Part shown: one piece after another, positions 61,405-64,000 of the stretch
How the letters are laid out: the number at the start of each line of letters is the position of its first letter
Position numbering within the stretch: position 1 is the stretch's first letter
Assembly: GCA_020284085.1 (NCBI GenBank)
Contig: JACEVL010000209.1
Location: 237,001-301,000, forward strand
Direction of reading: 5' to 3'
DNA from: Aporrectodea caliginosa
Lineage: Eukaryota > Annelida > Clitellata > Crassiclitellata > Lumbricidae
DNA length: 64,000 bases
Program-made: the position numbers and the translations under genes
The notes under the pieces: generated by a model
What the model was told of the DNA's origin: nothing
Database searches by the model: none
What the model saw: the letters and a program-made list of their open reading frames with translations, nothing else

Positions 61405-61699
61405 GTCACACTGTCACAGTTACAACTTACGAACACGGGCCCGTGAGTACAAACTACCACCGAAGGACAATAGAAATTTTATATCACGACTCCTGTACAA
61501 GAACATTTATTGACAATATTGAATAACATCTGAGCAGGCTTGACTGTTTGACCCCATGGCTTGTCGACCTAGAACTAACCGAACTCTATCATAATTATGA
61601 TTATCTGTTTCAGTTTGCGGTATTGTCAACCTGAATTTATATTAAACGAATATTTGTTGTTGTTGATTGCAACGTTTGAAAATATTTAATAGACAGCCT

Positions 61700-62845
61700 T
61701 CACTGAAGGCTGTTGTTGAGTCTGATAGACTTGCGATACGCCTTACCGCAATCCGCATGCTCTCTTGCACAGAGGAGTATGAGACGCAACCTTCTGACAT
61801 CCGTATGTGAAGTATTTTGCATACTGGTGTTGTTCACGGTATGTATCTTGCGTCGCAACTTGCTGACAAATGTACCAAATACCTCGTATTTAACGGCGTA
61901 GATGATCGGATTGGCGCACATGTTCAGATACGATAAAGACAGGAGGATCGAGAAGGTGCTGTTCTCAATCGAAACAACATTGAAGTTAAACAACACGTAG
62001 TAGATAGTTATTGGTGTGTACGACACGATGTAGAAAACAACGACGTATAGCAACATCATCACTATGTTCTTCTCCGATCGGGTCAACGCATTCTGACCGG
62101 CGTTGGTCGTCGAGTGATGGGCGTGTATTCTTCCTTGTTCCTTCATCTTCATCAGTATCTTAGCGTAGCAAACGATGAACACAATTATTGGCAACAGAAA
62201 CTTCCAGACAAAGAGACCGACTGCATACAATTGCTGGACCCAGCGCGCTGGCCAGTAGTAGCCTGACATACATCGACCGTTTATGACGCCACTAGTGATA
62301 ATCGGAATTGGAAATGTGATGATGGCGGAGTAGATCCAGGGGAAGGCCAAGGCCGCTTTCTGCATCCGGGAACTGAATCGGTTCTTGTACAAGATCGAAT
62401 GGCAGATCTTCATGTAGCGTTCCAAAGAGATGACCATCAAGCTACTCATTGAACAGATCAATACCACTGCAAGTGTTGCATTGTTATCGAACACCCTGCA
62501 GTAGAACCTTGTCCACCCGCTGGCATAATAGAGCCCTTGAAGCCTCACGGTGTATGTCAGGGCGAGGATAAAACTGGCAAATAGATCGATGGCCGTCTGA
62601 TTGAGAATCAAAACGTTACAGGAATTGGTGCGTAGTTTTTTGTCGCGAAAGAGCCAGGCAAAGATCGAACCGTTGGCGCAAAAGCCCAAAATGCCAACTG
62701 CTATGTCCAGACCATAGAAAAGCTGCTGAAAGTTGGAGCTGACTTGTTTATTGACGGTCGGAACGCTACTGAAGAAGACAGTCACCTCCTCCGACGTATC
62801 GTTGTTATCAGAAGAGGAAAAATTAGTTTCATTTCCGTTCGACAT
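61700..62845 (-). CDS. Class A (rhodopsin-like) orphan GPCR, single exon, intact
   Basis: An intronless 381-residue seven-helix receptor. The ATG at 62845 is chosen because the in-frame codon further upstream is TTG and this ATG is followed by an N-terminus rich in N-glycosylation sites (NET, NFS, NDT). Landmarks: TM1 CANG; TM2 LNQTAIDLF with the conserved Asp; TM3 Cys and the ERY motif in SLERYMKIC; TM4 PWIY; an extracellular-loop-2 Cys in GRCMSGYYW; TM5 FLLPIIVF; TM6 FYIVSYTPITIYYV; TM7 NMCANPIIYAVKY. TM6 has Tyr where most family members have the toggle Trp of CWxP. The ligand is unknown; it belongs to the peptide-receptor-like groups much expanded in invertebrates, but no orthologue can be named. 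Confidence 0.88.
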   Translation of the reverse strand: MSNGNETNFSSSDNNDTSEEVTVFFSSVPTVNKQVSSNFQQLFYGLDIAVGILGFCANGSIFAWLFRDKKLRTNSCNVLILNQTAIDLFASFILALTYTVRLQGLYYASGWTRFYCRVFDNNATLAVVLICSMSSLMVISLERYMKICHSILYKNRFSSRMQKAALAFPWIYSAIITFPIPIITSGVINGRCMSGYYWPARWVQQLYAVGLFVWKFLLPIIVFIVCYAKILMKMKEQGRIHAHHSTTNAGQNALTRSEKNIVMMLLYVVVFYIVSYTPITIYYVLFNFNVVSIENSTFSILLSLSYLNMCANPIIYAVKYEVFGTFVSKLRRKIHTVNNTSMQNTSHTDVRRLRLILLCAREHADCGKAYRKSIRLNNSLQ

Positions 62846-64000
62846 GACTAGTTTTGAAAGCTTGAAAGGCAGCACAAACGTCGAATGGTGAGAAAATAGA
62901 TGAAGCACTGTCAAATGAAGTTAGATGCAGGCCAACTTTCCAATTGGCTTAAGCCTGCAGTCTCACAATATTCGTTGCAAGAGATGTCTGTCAGTCTGAT
63001 GCAAAACGAAGCACGCTTTCAGAAATGAACACAATTACCTATTGAACACAGTATTTCTTGTCTACTAGCAAAAAGACCAAGAATTTTCGCCATTTATAGA
63101 AGACGTTCAGTCTGTTTTCATTAGCCTTACTAATTGCAGGGCCTACAGATTTATCTGGAGAGTGCAAAGACTGCACGAAACGACGCTTCATGCGTTGCGC
63201 AGTTCGAAATTGCAGCTAGGTAGGTCTCTAGCACGCGATCTTGATGGATTTTCATAGGCGCAATAACAAGCTCGTCTCTTATAATCGCAACAACAAACAT
63301 CCAAGAGTACAAACTTATTATGGGCGTTGATACGGTGCCATAGGTTCATTCGTGCAGGTATAGGGCCTACTGTAGGCTACCTCTTCGCGTGTGAGAAACG
63401 TCGACGCCCTTACAGGAATATTGTTCAGTTTAGGTTAACAGAAATTAGACGAAGAGATAGGCAAAACGAATTAGCTGCAATTCAGGTATGAAATCGGAAA
63501 TGGGTGTCATCACCGGCATTCCGATGGCGTGCAGTACGTCAAAACTGAAATTGATATGGGTGTATGACTTAGATAATTATAAAGCTATAGCTGAGGTACG
63601 AGTGAGATTTTCGAATCCCTCAATCCATAAAGTAGTGGTAACGTCACTGGCGTGGCGAATTAATTGGTAGCCGATGATGTAAAGTCTACATATTCGAAGT
63701 GTATTGCCCGATAAGACTACATCCACGATATACTTTGCAAGAGATGTTGACAACATATATCATGTTGTGTTGCTGAACATTGACCAGACGCATAGACCAC
63801 GCGCTCTGCAGAAATACTCTCCGGAAGCGCCGCTGCCGTCGCTGTTAAGACCTAAAGTCGAAACCAGTCACTTAGCTATAGGCTAGTAGGCCTACCAACT
63901 GCTAGTCTGCTAGTGACTTCGTTCGCCTAATTGCTTGCTGTTCGAATTGTGGTCTCTAGTTTCGAATTTTGACGAAGACATCAGCAGCAGGACAGAAGCA
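62846..64000. other. Upstream of the class A GPCR; no gene recognised
   Basis: The 5' flank of the minus-strand receptor. No exon or repeat was recognised up to the window end. Confidence 0.5.

Overview
This is metazoan nuclear DNA: AT-rich, with spliced multi-exon genes, GPCR genes, and dense interspersed repeats (tRNA-derived SINEs, CR1/L2-like LINE fragments, a Tc1/mariner copy, many non-autonomous DNA transposons, long simple repeats). Gene content (MPHOSPH8-like, ABCC5-like, mGluR-like, an orphan rhodopsin-class receptor) together with an MPHOSPH8 homologue far longer than the vertebrate one suggests a marine invertebrate, possibly a deuterostome. The species cannot be named from the sequence.

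Layout. About 6.6-10.0 kb, minus strand: the 3' part of an ABCC5/MRP5-like ABC transporter (last transmembrane helix plus most of nucleotide-binding domain 2). About 13.8-35.8 kb, plus strand: a 14-exon gene recognised as MPHOSPH8 (M-phase phosphoprotein 8, the chromodomain subunit of the HUSH silencing complex in vertebrates). It has a chromodomain half, a 5.7-kb low-complexity exon, ankyrin repeats and the conserved C-terminal domain. Every inferred splice junction keeps phase, and the exons coded here total about 2,450 residues. Its introns carry a hAT-like element, a mariner, a LINE, a hairpin MITE and nested SINE/hAT/SINE insertions. About 36-42 kb: LINE fragments and small DNA transposons. 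About 42.7-47.6 kb, plus strand: a two-exon metabotropic-glutamate-receptor-like class C GPCR with a frameshift between the ligand-binding and transmembrane parts. About 47.6-48.4 kb: a LINE fragment just beyond its stop. About 49.3-54.7 kb: a compound block of a 13-bp minisatellite, polypyrimidine, CCA, TCATCA, ACAGACA and TAA repeats. About 55-61 kb: no recognised gene, with several transposon-like inverted-repeat elements. About 61.7-62.8 kb, minus strand: an intact intronless class A GPCR.

The genes do not form an operon or an obvious pathway. The most notable biology is a HUSH-type retroelement silencer in an apparent invertebrate, much enlarged by charged repeats and itself loaded with intronic transposons. 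Several non-autonomous transposon families are defined here by clean terminal repeats and target-site duplications, and an over-abundant palindromic octamer, TAGGCCTA, is nearly absent from the MPHOSPH8 unit. All identifications come from reading the sequence and knowledge of the families. No database search was run.
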